NCBI RefSeq assembly: GCF_023634805.2
Contig: NZ_CP106881.1
Coordinates: forward strand, 1,519,501 to 1,583,500
Length of the DNA: 64,000 nt
Source of the DNA: Comamonas endophytica
GTDB lineage: Bacteria; Pseudomonadota; Gammaproteobacteria; Burkholderiales; Burkholderiaceae_C
Reading direction: 5' to 3'
The notes beneath the pieces were generated by a model. That model had not been told where the DNA came from and made no database searches. It saw only the letters and a list, made by a program, of their open reading frames with translations. A program made the position numbers and the translations under genes. Positions within the stretch are counted from its first letter, which is position 1. Every line of letters begins with the position of its first letter. Shown piece after piece: positions 41,581-50,765 of the stretch.

Positions 41581-44500
41581 GCCGGCTCCATCGGCGAAGA
41601 ATAGATCACCGCAGCGACTTCGCCGGGCTCCAGCACCTGCACCTGCTCGGCCAGCCAGGCCAGCAGCGGCGCATGCACCGCCTCGGCCAGCGGCGCGAAG
41701 CGCCCGTCTTCCAGCAAGGCATCGAAATCGGGATAGATGCGCGCCCAGCAGGCATCATCGGCCTCGCCGGCCTGGGCAAAGCCGTCGCCTTCGTAGACCG
41801 TCTCCACGCGCGTCAGGTCCTCTCCCGCGGCGGCCGCGGCCAGCGCGGTCTTGAGCGGCAGCGGCAGCGGGCTGTCCTGCCCCGCCTGCCAGACCTGCAG
41901 CAGCGTCTGCAGTTGCGCCAGTGCCTCGCCCTGCGGCATCGGCTGCAGCACCAGCGTCGCGTCGCGCCCGGCCACGATGCCCTGCACCGCCACGCCGCAG
42001 GCCGCGGCCACCAGGCTGCGCAGATAGGGCAGCAGCACCGCCGACGGCCTGACCTCGCCGCGCGGCCCCAGCAGCGCGCGCGCCTGCAGTGCCAGCCATG
42101 CCGGCACGGCCTCGCCATCGCCGTCGGGCACGCGCAGGTCCTCGAGCCAATCGTCGAGCACCAGCCCGTCCTGCGCCAGATGCAGGCGCTGGCGCTGCAG
42201 CGGCCGGTCGAAGCGCTGGCGGTGCGCCAGCCACGATTGCAGCGAGGGCAGCACCGCCTCCTGCAGCTCGGCGCTCTTGCGCGCGCCCAGGCCCGCCAGC
42301 GGCAGCGCGCCCGCGCGCTGGATGCGCGCCAGATGCGCCGCCACGCGCTGCTCGAGCGCCTGCGGCGCCGGTGCATGCTGCGCGGGCGCGGCCTCGATCT
42401 CGGCCACCATCTGCTGCTGCAGCTGCTCCACCAGGCGATAGCCCGCCAGGCCCTGCAGCCCAAAGGCCTCCTCGTCGAAGCTCAGCTCCAGTTCCTTGTC
42501 GAAACGCACGTTCAGGCGGCTGCGGAAAAAGGCCTGCGCCGGGTGGCGCACGAAGCTGTGCAGCTGCGCCAGCGTCAGCGGCACCTGGATATCGGGCACG
42601 AAGGGTGCCAGCGGAGGCACGGCGGCAGCCGCGGCATCGGCCTGCAGGAGGTGCGCCGCACGCCATTCGCGCGCATAGGTGCGCAGCGGCGAATCGGGCG
42701 CGAAATAGCGCCGGCTGAAGGGCTGCAGCGGATGCTGGAAGCTGCGCTGCGCCAGCAGGCTGCCCTCCTCGCCGCCCTCGCCGGTCCAGCCCGCGGCCAG
42801 GTAGTCGCGCAGCTGCGACACCAGCACCGAGGGCGGCTGTTCGCTGTTGTCACGCACGCTGCGCCCGGCCCAGCTGATGTAGAGCATGCGCCGCGCCGAC
42901 AGCAGCGCCTCGAGCATCAGCTGGCGGTCGTCGTCGCGGCGCGCGCGGTCGCCGGCGCGCAGCTGGCCCGGCAGCGCCATCAGGTCGAAATCGCTGCGCA
43001 TCGCGCGCCGCGGGTAGTCGCCATCGTTCATGCCCAGCAGGCACACGGCCTCGAAGGGAATGGCGCGCATCGGCATCAGCGTGCAGAAGGTGACGCCGCC
43101 GGCGCGGAAACGGCTGTCCACGGAGGGCTGCTGCACGATGTCCAGCCAGGCCTGCTGGGCCACGGGCAGCTCGACATCGTCGTCGAAGCCGCCCAGCTCG
43201 CAAGCTTCCAGCCAACAAGAGAGTGCATTGTCCAGAGCTGCCAGCAGCGCGCGGTCGCCATCGGTCTCGGCCGCAAAGAAGTCCGCCAGCAGCTGGCGAA
43301 AGCGCCGCGCCCAGCCCGCGGGATCGCAGGCTTCGCCAGCCAATGACCACCAGTCCAGCAGGCGCTCGAGCAGCGTCGCCAGCTGGCCCGCGAGCTCGGC
43401 GTCCAGTCCGCCGACTTCGGCATAGGGCTCGATCTGCGCCAGCCCCGAGCCTTCATGCAATGGCCCCCCAGCGTGCGCGCCACCCGTATGCGGGCCGCTG
43501 CCGCTGGCAAAGCCCAGCAGCATGCGGTGCAGGCCGAACCAGGCGCTGTTCTGCTCGCCGCAGGCCTCGAGCCCGAGCGCGCCGCGCTGCTTCGCATTGA
43601 GCCCCCAGCGGATGCCCGCGCCCGCCATCCAGGCGCTGAGCTGGGGCAGGTTCTCGGGATCGAGCCCGAAGCGCGCGGACACGGCCGGCACGTCCAGCAG
43701 GTCGCGCAGCTCGCTCAGCCGGCAGCGCTGGCGCGGCAGGCGCAGCAGCCACTGCAGCGCCGCGACCAGCGGGTTGTTGTCGCTGGCGCTCAGGTCGGCG
43801 ATGTCAAAGGGAATGTGGCGCGGATCGTGGCGGCCGTACTGCCCGAACACCGCGCGGATGGAGGCCGCCACGCCTTCGATGGCCGGCACCATCACCACCA
43901 CATCGCGCGGCTGCAGCGCCCGGCCGCCGGGCGGAGCGGGCTCGGCCAGCAGTTCCAGCAGCTGGTCGTGCAGCACCTCGAGCTCGCGCACGATGCTGTG
44001 CGCGCAGTGGAAAACGATGGAACGGTCGCTGCGCGGCACGGCGCTGCGCGGGTGCTCGCCCAGCGGCACCATGTCGCGGATGGCCTGCTGCACCTGGGCC
44101 AGCAGCGGCGCCTCGGGGTCGACTTCCTCGTCGAAAATGTCCACGCGCGGCAGCTCGGCCACCGCGCCCGCGGGCAGCACGGTCTCGAAGGCATCGAGCT
44201 GGCGCACATAGTCGCGCGCCTGCCGGCCCCAGGACGACAGCAGCGGGTGCGCATGCGCATGCATCATCTCCAGCGGCAAGGCGGCCAGGTCGCGCCCGTT
44301 CTTCAGTGGCTGGCGCCGGCGCTGCATGCGCAGCAGCTCGCGCCCGTCGATGGCATCGGCCCAGTGGAAGCGGCAGGGATTGGGCACGGCCAGCAGGATC
44401 TGGCTGTGGCGCGCCATGGCGGCCAGCGTCTGCAGCATCGACAGCGGCAGATGGCTCATGCCGAACAGCACCACGCGCCGCGCGATGGGCCGCGCCGGCG

Positions 44501-45173
44501 GCGTATCGCCCTCGAGCGCCGCGATCACCTGGCGGTGCAGCTCGGGCCGGGTGCTGGCGCGCTCGGCCTCGCTCAGGCCCGCCAGGATGCAGCGCCACAG
44601 CTTCGGCTGCCAGATCTGCTCCTCGGGCACCGGGATGTCCGGCTTGCCTGGCGTGCGCAGCACATCGCGTTCGGCGGCCCAGTCGTCGAGCCAATCGGAG
44701 CGGTAGATCTGGTATTGGTCGAACAAATCGGCCAGCCGCTCGGCCAACTGAAGCAACCGCTCCGGGTCTCCAGGCGACAGAAACCCGGCAATCGATTCGT
44801 ACCCGTCCTGCGCCGCGCACTCCGGCAACTGCCGCATCAGCCGCCAGGTCAGCGCCGTCTTGTCCAGCGGCGACTGGCGCGGCACGGCAGCGGCGCCCAG
44901 CACCTGGCGGTAGGTGCGCCACAGGAAACGCGCCGGCAGCTCGACGCGCGCCGCGGCGCACACGCCCAGCGCCTCGGCCATGCCCATCTTGAACCACTCG
45001 GCCATGCCGTTGCTCTGCACCAACACCACTTCCTGCTCCAATGCCCCGAGCGGATGCGCGCGCAGCCACGAGAACACCGTCTCGGCCAGGGTTTCGGTGC
45101 GGTTGCCATGCAGGGCAATGAGCCCTGGCTGCAGTGTCGATGCCAACGTTTTGTCCTTGGAATGCAGCGCCAT
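41577..45173 (-). CDS. recC: Exodeoxyribonuclease V subunit gamma
   Basis: A 1198-residue RecC, recognisable by VVLVQSNGMAEWFKMGMAE near the N-terminus, LPARFLWRTYRQVLGA and the long alpha/beta region with a degenerate SF1 helicase fold (no Walker A). RecC recognises Chi and holds the complex together. The frame is open to 45356, but the ATG at 45173 (MALHSKDKTLAS) gives a plausible start and the extra upstream region runs into a repeat. It is the first gene of the recCBD operon. Confidence 0.95.
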   Translation of the reverse strand: MALHSKDKTLASTLQPGLIALHGNRTETLAETVFSWLRAHPLGALEQEVVLVQSNGMAEWFKMGMAEALGVCAAARVELPARFLWRTYRQVLGAAAVPRQSPLDKTALTWRLMRQLPECAAQDGYESIAGFLSPGDPERLLQLAERLADLFDQYQIYRSDWLDDWAAERDVLRTPGKPDIPVPEEQIWQPKLWRCILAGLSEAERASTRPELHRQVIAALEGDTPPARPIARRVVLFGMSHLPLSMLQTLAAMARHSQILLAVPNPCRFHWADAIDGRELLRMQRRRQPLKNGRDLAALPLEMMHAHAHPLLSSWGRQARDYVRQLDAFETVLPAGAVAELPRVDIFDEEVDPEAPLLAQVQQAIRDMVPLGEHPRSAVPRSDRSIVFHCAHSIVRELEVLHDQLLELLAEPAPPGGRALQPRDVVVMVPAIEGVAASIRAVFGQYGRHDPRHIPFDIADLSASDNNPLVAALQWLLRLPRQRCRLSELRDLLDVPAVSARFGLDPENLPQLSAWMAGAGIRWGLNAKQRGALGLEACGEQNSAWFGLHRMLLGFASGSGPHTGGAHAGGPLHEGSGLAQIEPYAEVGGLDAELAGQLATLLERLLDWWSLAGEACDPAGWARRFRQLLADFFAAETDGDRALLAALDNALSCWLEACELGGFDDDVELPVAQQAWLDIVQQPSVDSRFRAGGVTFCTLMPMRAIPFEAVCLLGMNDGDYPRRAMRSDFDLMALPGQLRAGDRARRDDDRQLMLEALLSARRMLYISWAGRSVRDNSEQPPSVLVSQLRDYLAAGWTGEGGEEGSLLAQRSFQHPLQPFSRRYFAPDSPLRTYAREWRAAHLLQADAAAAAVPPLAPFVPDIQVPLTLAQLHSFVRHPAQAFFRSRLNVRFDKELELSFDEEAFGLQGLAGYRLVEQLQQQMVAEIEAAPAQHAPAPQALEQRVAAHLARIQRAGALPLAGLGARKSAELQEAVLPSLQSWLAHRQRFDRPLQRQRLHLAQDGLVLDDWLEDLRVPDGDGEAVPAWLALQARALLGPRGEVRPSAVLLPYLRSLVAAACGVAVQGIVAGRDATLVLQPMPQGEALAQLQTLLQVWQAGQDSPLPLPLKTALAAAAAGEDLTRVETVYEGDGFAQAGEADDACWARIYPDFDALLEDGRFAPLAEAVHAPLLAWLAEQVQVLEPGEVAAVIYSSPMEPA

Positions 45174-45324
45174 GCGGCTGGATTTCCTGTCTCCGGCCGT
45201 TGCGCAAAGCGCAAAGCTTAACCCGGCGCGGGTGGATTTCCGGGGGAATGGGGGGAAATCGTTGTGGGTGAGGCCGAAGCGAGGGTTTAACTTGGCGAAG
45301 GCCTCCGGGTCTATTGAGGGCAGG

Positions 45325-45498
45325 ACGTCCACCCTTCGACGGGGCCGCCCAGGCAAGCTCAGGGCGAACGGAAAAACCGTTCGTGGTGAGCCTGCCCTCT
45401 CGACCGTTCGTGGTGAGCCTGCCCTCTCGACCGTTCGTGGTGAGCCTGCCCTCTCGACCGTTCGTGGTGAGCCTGTCGAACCATGGACGGCCTGTCCT
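45325..45498. repeat. Palindromic intergenic repeat with tandem expansion of one arm
   Basis: The left part has ACCCTTCGACGGGGCCGCCC, AGGCAAGCTCAGGGCGAACG; the right part, ACCGTTCGTGGTGAGCCTGC, is present four times with a 27-bp period (first bases at 45376, 45403, 45430 and 45457). The last unit ends GTCGAACCATGGACGG, the normal closing arm. The 496-base gap (45174-45669) between recC and the rhodanese gene holds this repeat and no gene. Confidence 0.9.
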
Positions 45499-45669
45499 CA
45501 AGAAAGGACATGCCCTGCACCAGAAGGCAATTCCCCAAAGAAGTTTTCCCACATTGCATATGCACATTTCTTCGTTGGAAATGCAGTGGCACATGCATAG
45601 ATTCGATCTGGCAGCGCGCAGCGCTGTCAGCCGATCCATCCATTGCAGCGCGCACTCATCTCCTTTCCC

Positions 45670-47276
45670 ATGCCCTCCCCCTCTTCCTCCCCATCCCCGC
45701 CACCACCCTGCGCGCCTGGCTCAATGACGGCGCCGAAATCGCGCTGCTCGACGTGCGTGAAGCCGGCCAGTTCGGCGAAGGCCACCCCTTCTTTGCCATT
45801 CCCGCGCCCTACAGCCAGCTGGAAAAGGATGTCCCCCGCCTGGCTCCTCGCCGCGACACGCGCGTGGTGCTGCTCGACGCCGGCGATGGCGTGGCCGAGC
45901 GCGCCGCCGCGCGCCTTGCGGCGCTGGGCTACACCCAGTTGCATGTGCTCGAGGGCGGCGCCCCTGGCTGGGCCGCGGCCGGCTATGTGCTTTTCCAGGG
46001 CGTGAACCTGCCCTCCAAGACCTTTGGCGAACTGGTGGAACATGCCTTCGACACGCCGCGCCTGTCGGCGCAGGAACTGCAGCGCCGCCAGCAGGCGGGC
46101 GAGCCGCTGGTGCTGCTCGACGGCCGCACGCTCGCCGAGCACCGCAAGATGACCATTCCCGGTGCCACGCCCGTGCCCAACGGCGAGCTGGCGCTGCACT
46201 GGCAGGCGCTGGCGCCCGATCCGCACATGCCCATCGTCGTGCATTGCGCCGGGCGCACGCGCAGCATCATCGGCGCACAGATCCTGCGCAGCCTGGGCGT
46301 GCCGAACCCCGTGCTGGCGCTGGAAAACGGCACCCAGGGCTGGGCGCTCGCGGGCCTGCAGCTCGAGCACGGCAGCCCGCGCAGCAGCCCTGCCAACGGC
46401 AAAGCCCGCGCGCAGGACCAGGCCGCAGCCGCCGCGCTGGCTGCCGAAGTCGGCGTGCCGCAGCTCGATGCCGCGCAGGCCCAGGCCTGGATCGACGACC
46501 GCACGCGCACCACCTATGTGCTCGACGTGCGCAGCGCCGAGGAATTCGCCGCCGGCACGCTGCCCGGCGCGCACCATGCGCCCGGCGGCCAGCTGCTGCA
46601 GGCCACCGACCAGAGCATCGGCGTGCGCCACAGCCGCGTGCTGCTGCTCGACGACGAAGCGGTGCGCGCGCCGGTCGTCGCCAGCTGGCTCTGGCGCCTG
46701 GGCTATGAAACCGCGACCGTGCAGGGCGGCATCCACGCGCCGCTGCACCTGCCGCCCGACACCGCTGCCGCGCCCCAGCCCGCCACCGCGCCCATCGCAG
46801 CGCAGGACCTCGCCGCCTGGGTCGCAAGCCATGCGCCGCTGCTCGTCGACCTGCAGCCTTCGCCGGCCTACCGTCAGCAGCATGCCGCCGGCGCGCTCTG
46901 GTCCGTGCGCCCGCGCCTGGCCGCGCAGTTGCAAGCCGCGGCACGCGATGGCCAGCCCGTGCTGCTGCTCACCCCCGATGCCGCCACCGCCGCGCTGGCG
47001 CTGGGCGAGCTGCCGCAGCGCGACGCAGGCACGCTGCGATGGGCGCATGCCGCCGACTGGGTGGCCGCAGGCCTGCCCGTCGAAAGCACGCCGTACAGCC
47101 CCGCCGACAGCGAAGCCATCGACTACCTGTTCTTCGTGCACGACCGCCACGACGGCAACCTCGACGCCGCGCGCCGCTATCTGGCGTGGGAAACCGGCCT
47201 GATTGCGCAATGCGAGCCTGATGAGCTGGCAGGGTTCAGGCTGCCCAAAGCTGAGGCGACCTCCAGCGCTCCCTGA
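45670..47276 (+). CDS. Four-domain rhodanese protein; 5' end probably frameshifted
   Basis: The conserved frame runs from about 45690 to 47276 and has four rhodanese-like domains. Only the second has the catalytic cysteine, HCAGRTRS (Cys codon at 46245); the other loops lack Cys (LDAGDG, LDDEAV, LTPDAA). A tail ARRYLAWETGLIAQ is shared with the CDO-rhodanese protein at 52163. No ATG, GTG or TTG lies in frame near the conserved start IPATTLRAWLNDG. An ATG at 45670 (MPSPSSS) is one frame away, so a one-base loss in the C-rich tract at 45675-45710, real or a sequencing error, is likely. An alternative is a long start at 45483 in frame, with an implausible leader. It probably transfers sulfane sulfur. 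Confidence 0.75.
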
Positions 47277-47380
47277 GAAAGGTCTTGGTTGTCCAGGCTT
47301 GGGCAATGTTCACGCCACATGAACAAACGCCATCGATAAACGGCCGCCAGCGGGCCCAGCGCCTTAACGCATTGCCCGCA

Positions 47381-47395
47381 TATCGTTCATCGATA
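47381..47395. promoter_or_regulatory. Palindrome upstream of the amino-acid ABC operon (candidate operator)
   Basis: TATCGTTCATCGATA is an inverted repeat (TATCG-N5-CGATA) 69 bases upstream of the binding-protein start, in the 187-base gap after the rhodanese gene. A second CATCGATAA-like motif occurs near 47332. The 15-bp size fits a LysR-type or similar dimer site; no regulator gene is nearby. The assignment rests on symmetry only. Confidence 0.3.
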
Positions 47396-47463
47396 AGCTT
47401 TGTTGGCGCATCGGCCGGGCTGCCAGAAGATCACTGCCCATCTGCCATTTTCTTTTGCCCGCC

Positions 47464-48315
47464 ATGCGCCACCTCCAAGCCTCTTTCTGCTCCTTCGCCC
47501 GGCCGTTGACCGGCGTGGCCGCCGCCCTCGCGCTGCTGGCCGGCACCGCCCATGCCGATGCCACGCTGGACAGGATCAAGCAGCGCGGCAAGGTCACCAT
47601 CGGCGTGCTGATCAATGGCGGGCCCTTTGGCTCCATCGATGCCGCGACCCAGCAGCTCGTGGGCTGGAACCCCGAACTCGCGCGCGCCCTGGCCAAGGGC
47701 CTGGGGGCCGAGGCGGAGCTGGTGCAGGTGCAGACGGCGACGCGCGTGCAGTTCCTGCAGTCCGGCAAGGTCGATCTGCTGATTGCCTCGATGGAGCTCA
47801 ACCCCGACCGCGCGGAGATCCTGGGCTACGCGCCCACCCCCTTCTACCGCGTGGGCGGCGCCGCTGCCGTGCGCAAGGACAGCGGCATCGCGCAATGGGC
47901 CGACCTGCGCGGCAAGCCGGTCTGCGTGTCGCAGGGCAGCAGCTTTGCCAAACCGCTCACCGCCGAATACGGCGCGCAGGTGCAGGGCTACAAGAGCGCG
48001 TCGGATTCGCTGCTGGCGCTGCGCGGCGGCAATTGCGTGGCGGCCGTGCATGACAGCACTTTGATCCACCCGCTGGTGCGCAGCAATCCCGAATGGACGC
48101 AGTACGCCGCGCCCATCGCCAGCGAGATCCTGCCGGCGCCGTCGGTGGTCTGGACGCGCAAGGGCGAGGCCGACACCATTGCTGCGGTCGACAAGGTGGT
48201 GCGGGAATGGCACCGCAGCGGCTGGCTGATCGACACCGAAAAGCGCGTCGGCATTGCACCGGCCAACCCTTTTCTTGCCGAACAGCAAGCGAAGTTCAAG
48301 ACCGCCTCGCGCTGA
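47464..48315 (+). CDS. Amino-acid ABC transporter substrate-binding protein (family 3)
   Basis: A 283-residue exported protein with a signal peptide ending near AGTAHA (about residue 31) and the family 3 start LDRIKQRGKVTIGVLINGGP. VGWNPELARALAKGLG, GKVDLLIASMELNPDRAEIL and a later SDSLLALRGGNCVAAVHD are typical of polar-amino-acid binders such as FliY (cystine) and GltI. The ligand is inferred from its sulfur-gene neighbours as cystine or a related sulfur compound, not proved. The ATG at 47464 is preferred over the TTG at 47455. Confidence 0.88.
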   Translation: MRHLQASFCSFARPLTGVAAALALLAGTAHADATLDRIKQRGKVTIGVLINGGPFGSIDAATQQLVGWNPELARALAKGLGAEAELVQVQTATRVQFLQSGKVDLLIASMELNPDRAEILGYAPTPFYRVGGAAAVRKDSGIAQWADLRGKPVCVSQGSSFAKPLTAEYGAQVQGYKSASDSLLALRGGNCVAAVHDSTLIHPLVRSNPEWTQYAAPIASEILPAPSVVWTRKGEADTIAAVDKVVREWHRSGWLIDTEKRVGIAPANPFLAEQQAKFKTASR

Positions 48316-48324
48316 AGCCGCAGC

Positions 48325-49074
48325 ATGAGCGATAGCCTGCTGGTGCAGGGCGTGCAGGCACTCAAGGCCTTGGGCCTGAACTACGCCTTCATGCTGGACG
48401 ACATGGAGCGCCAGGCCTTCGTGCGCGGCCTGGGCGTGACGCTGCAGCTGTGCCTGCTGACGATTCCCGGCAGCCTGGCGGTGGGCGTGCTGCTGGCCGC
48501 GCTGCTGGCCTCGGGCCGCGCCTGGCTCGCGGCGCCGGCGCGCGCCGTGGTCGAAGTCACGCGCAACACGCCGACGCTGGTGCAGCTGTACTGCGCCTTC
48601 CTGGTGCTCAACATGCTGATCACGCAGCAGTTGCGCGACTGGGGCGCGGGCCCGAATCCGCTGACGCCCTTCATCTGGGTGGTGATCGTCGTTTCACTGC
48701 ACAAGGGCGTGTTCCACGCCGAGGCGCTGCGCGCGGGCATCGAGAGCGTGCCGCAGGCCACGCTCGAGGCCGCGCGTTCGCTGGGGTTCTCGCGCCGCCA
48801 GCTGCTGGCGCGCGTGCAGCTGCCGCTGGCCGTGCGCTTTGCACTGCCCTCGCTGGTCAACAACCTGGTGGACCTGGTGAAGATGACCGCCGTGGCCTCG
48901 GCCATCGCGGTGGGAGACGTGACCTACCAGTCGATCATGATCTGGTCGCAGCGCGACAACGTGCTCGAGCTGCTGCTGCTGATCCTGCTGTGGTTCGGCC
49001 TGCTGACGGGGCTGGTGAGCCTGGCGGGCCGCTGGCTCGAACAACGAATGAGGATGCCTGGCTATGGCCAATGA
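48325..49074 (+). CDS. Amino-acid ABC transporter permease (HisM/GlnP type), first
   Basis: A 249-residue permease with about five helices and the EAA loop EAARSLGFSRRQLLARVQLP. It is one of two permeases that together form the channel. It starts nine bases after the binding-protein stop and overlaps the next permease by 11 bases, so translation is coupled. Confidence 0.88.
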   Translation: MSDSLLVQGVQALKALGLNYAFMLDDMERQAFVRGLGVTLQLCLLTIPGSLAVGVLLAALLASGRAWLAAPARAVVEVTRNTPTLVQLYCAFLVLNMLITQQLRDWGAGPNPLTPFIWVVIVVSLHKGVFHAEALRAGIESVPQATLEAARSLGFSRRQLLARVQLPLAVRFALPSLVNNLVDLVKMTAVASAIAVGDVTYQSIMIWSQRDNVLELLLLILLWFGLLTGLVSLAGRWLEQRMRMPGYGQ

Positions 49075-49870
49075 TGCCGCCCTGCCCGCCATCGCGCCGC
49101 CCTGGCGCTTCGGCCTCGCACGCAGTCCCTGGCTGCTGGCCGGCTTGGCATCGCTGGCGCTGCTGGCGTTCTGGAGCGCCACGGGCACCACGCCGCAGGC
49201 CGTGGCGTTGCTGTGGAAATGGCTGCCGGCGCTGCTGCGCGGTCTGTGGGTCAACATCGAGATCAGCGTGCTGGCCGTGGCGCTGGGCACCATCGTCGGG
49301 CTGGTCGTGGGCGCGCTGCTGCTGTCGCCCGCAGCCCTCGTGCGCCGCATCGCGCGCCTGTATGTGCAGGCCTTTCGCAATGTGCCGCTGCTGGTGCTGA
49401 TCTATTTCACGACCTATGTGTTTCCCTTCGAGGTGCAGCTCTGGCAGTGGCGCTTTCCCTTCCCCGACTGGCTCAAGGTGGTGCTGGGCCTGGCGCTGCC
49501 GACCAGCGCCAACGTGGCCGAGATCTTCCGCGGCGCGATCCAGTCGATCCCGAGCGCCCAGTGGGAGGCGGCGCAGTCGCTGGCCTTCAGGCGCCGCCAG
49601 GTCCTGCGCCTGATCGTGCTGCCGCAGTGCCTGCGGCGCATGCTGCCGCCCTGGATGAACCTCTACGCCAGCATCACCATGAGCACCTCGCTGGCCTCGC
49701 TGGTGGGCGTGCACGACGTGGTCGACATGGCGCAGATCGCCAGCAACACCGTGGTGCGCACCGACTTCACCATCCTGGTCTATTTCACGCTGCTGGCGCT
49801 GTTCTTCGCCTACTGCTACCCCATTGCCCGCGCCACCCGCGCCCTGGAGCGACGCCATGAACGCCACTGA
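49064..49870 (+). CDS. Amino-acid ABC transporter permease (HisQ/GlnP type), second
   Basis: A 268-residue permease with the EAA loop EAAQSLAFRRRQVLRLIVLP and a hydrophobic profile like its partner. It overlaps both neighbours (11 bases with the first permease, 14 bases with the ATPase). Confidence 0.88.
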   Translation: MANDAALPAIAPPWRFGLARSPWLLAGLASLALLAFWSATGTTPQAVALLWKWLPALLRGLWVNIEISVLAVALGTIVGLVVGALLLSPAALVRRIARLYVQAFRNVPLLVLIYFTTYVFPFEVQLWQWRFPFPDWLKVVLGLALPTSANVAEIFRGAIQSIPSAQWEAAQSLAFRRRQVLRLIVLPQCLRRMLPPWMNLYASITMSTSLASLVGVHDVVDMAQIASNTVVRTDFTILVYFTLLALFFAYCYPIARATRALERRHERH

Positions 49871-50765
49871 TTCCTTTCTCGCCAGGCACACGGCCCCGGC
49901 TGCGCAAGCGCCGCTGGTGCAGCTCAGGAACGTGCACCTGTCCTTTGGCGACAACGCCGTGCTCAAGAGCATCGATCTCGAGGTGCGGCGCGGCCAGGCG
50001 GTGTCCATCATCGGGCCCTCGGGCTCGGGCAAGTCGACCATCCTGCGCTGCATCACCGGGCTGCTGCGGCCGCAGGCCGGGGAGATCTCCGTGGGCGGCA
50101 CGCGCGTCGATGCGCTGCGCACCGAGGCCGAGCTGATCGCGCTGCGCAAGCGCGTGGGTTTCGTGTTCCAGCAGTACAACCTGTTTCCGCACCTCACGGT
50201 GCTGCAGAACCTGGTGATCGCGCCAACCCGCGTGATCGGCCGCAGCCACGCCGCGGCCGAACGCGATGCGCGCGTGCTGCTCGAGAAGGTGCGGCTCGCG
50301 CACAAGGCCGATGCCTACCCTGGCGAGCTCTCGGGCGGACAGCAGCAGCGCGTGGCGATTGCGCGCGCGCTGGCCATGCAGCCCGAGCTGATCCTGTTCG
50401 ACGAAGTCACTTCCGCGCTCGATCCCGAAACCGTGGGCGAGGTGCTCACCGTGATCCGCGAGCTGGTGCGCGAAGGCCTGACCTGCGTGCTGGTCACGCA
50501 CGAGATGCGCTTTGCCGAGGAGATCAGCGACCAGGTGCATTTCACCGAGGCCGGCCGCATTGTGGAACACGGGCCTGTGTCGCAGATCTTCGGCCAGCCG
50601 CGCAGCGAGCGCACGCGCCAGTTCCTGCAGCGCGCGCCGGGCGTCGTGCCAGGCGAAGGCCCGCGCGTGCGCAACGCAGCGCCGGAGCTCGGCGAGTGCC
50701 GAAACGCTGCGCGCCAGCCAGCTGCGCTTTGCCCTTTGATCCATTGCCCCAAGAAATATCGATGA
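49857..50765 (+). CDS. Amino-acid ABC transporter ATP-binding protein
   Basis: A 302-residue ATPase of the GlnQ/HisP group: Walker A GPSGSGKST, Q-loop VFQQYNLFPHLTV, signature LSGGQQQRVAIARA, Walker B LILFDEVTSALD and LVTHEMRFAEE. It has an extra C-terminal tail of about 40 residues after FLQRAP, with cysteines, not typical of the family. Its TGA overlaps the ATG of the beta-lyase gene (50762-50765). Confidence 0.88.
   Translation: MNATDSFLARHTAPAAQAPLVQLRNVHLSFGDNAVLKSIDLEVRRGQAVSIIGPSGSGKSTILRCITGLLRPQAGEISVGGTRVDALRTEAELIALRKRVGFVFQQYNLFPHLTVLQNLVIAPTRVIGRSHAAAERDARVLLEKVRLAHKADAYPGELSGGQQQRVAIARALAMQPELILFDEVTSALDPETVGEVLTVIRELVREGLTCVLVTHEMRFAEEISDQVHFTEAGRIVEHGPVSQIFGQPRSERTRQFLQRAPGVVPGEGPRVRNAAPELGECRNAARQPAALCPLIHCPKKYR

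Noticed and set aside
37813..41604. 1263-codon plus-strand frame antisense to recB
   Set aside because: The sequence is rich in Arg, Gln, His and Ala with no domain, as expected for the reverse complement of a GC-rich gene, while the opposite strand encodes a complete RecB with all motifs.
45376..45483. CRISPR-like array
   Set aside because: The four 27-bp units touch head to tail without unique spacers, no cas genes are present, and the unit is an arm of the common palindromic repeat.
45314..45727. Short frame encoding repeated TVRGEPALS units
   Set aside because: The repeats are a translation of the 27-bp DNA array. The palindromic repeat explains them fully, and there is no ribosome site or family.
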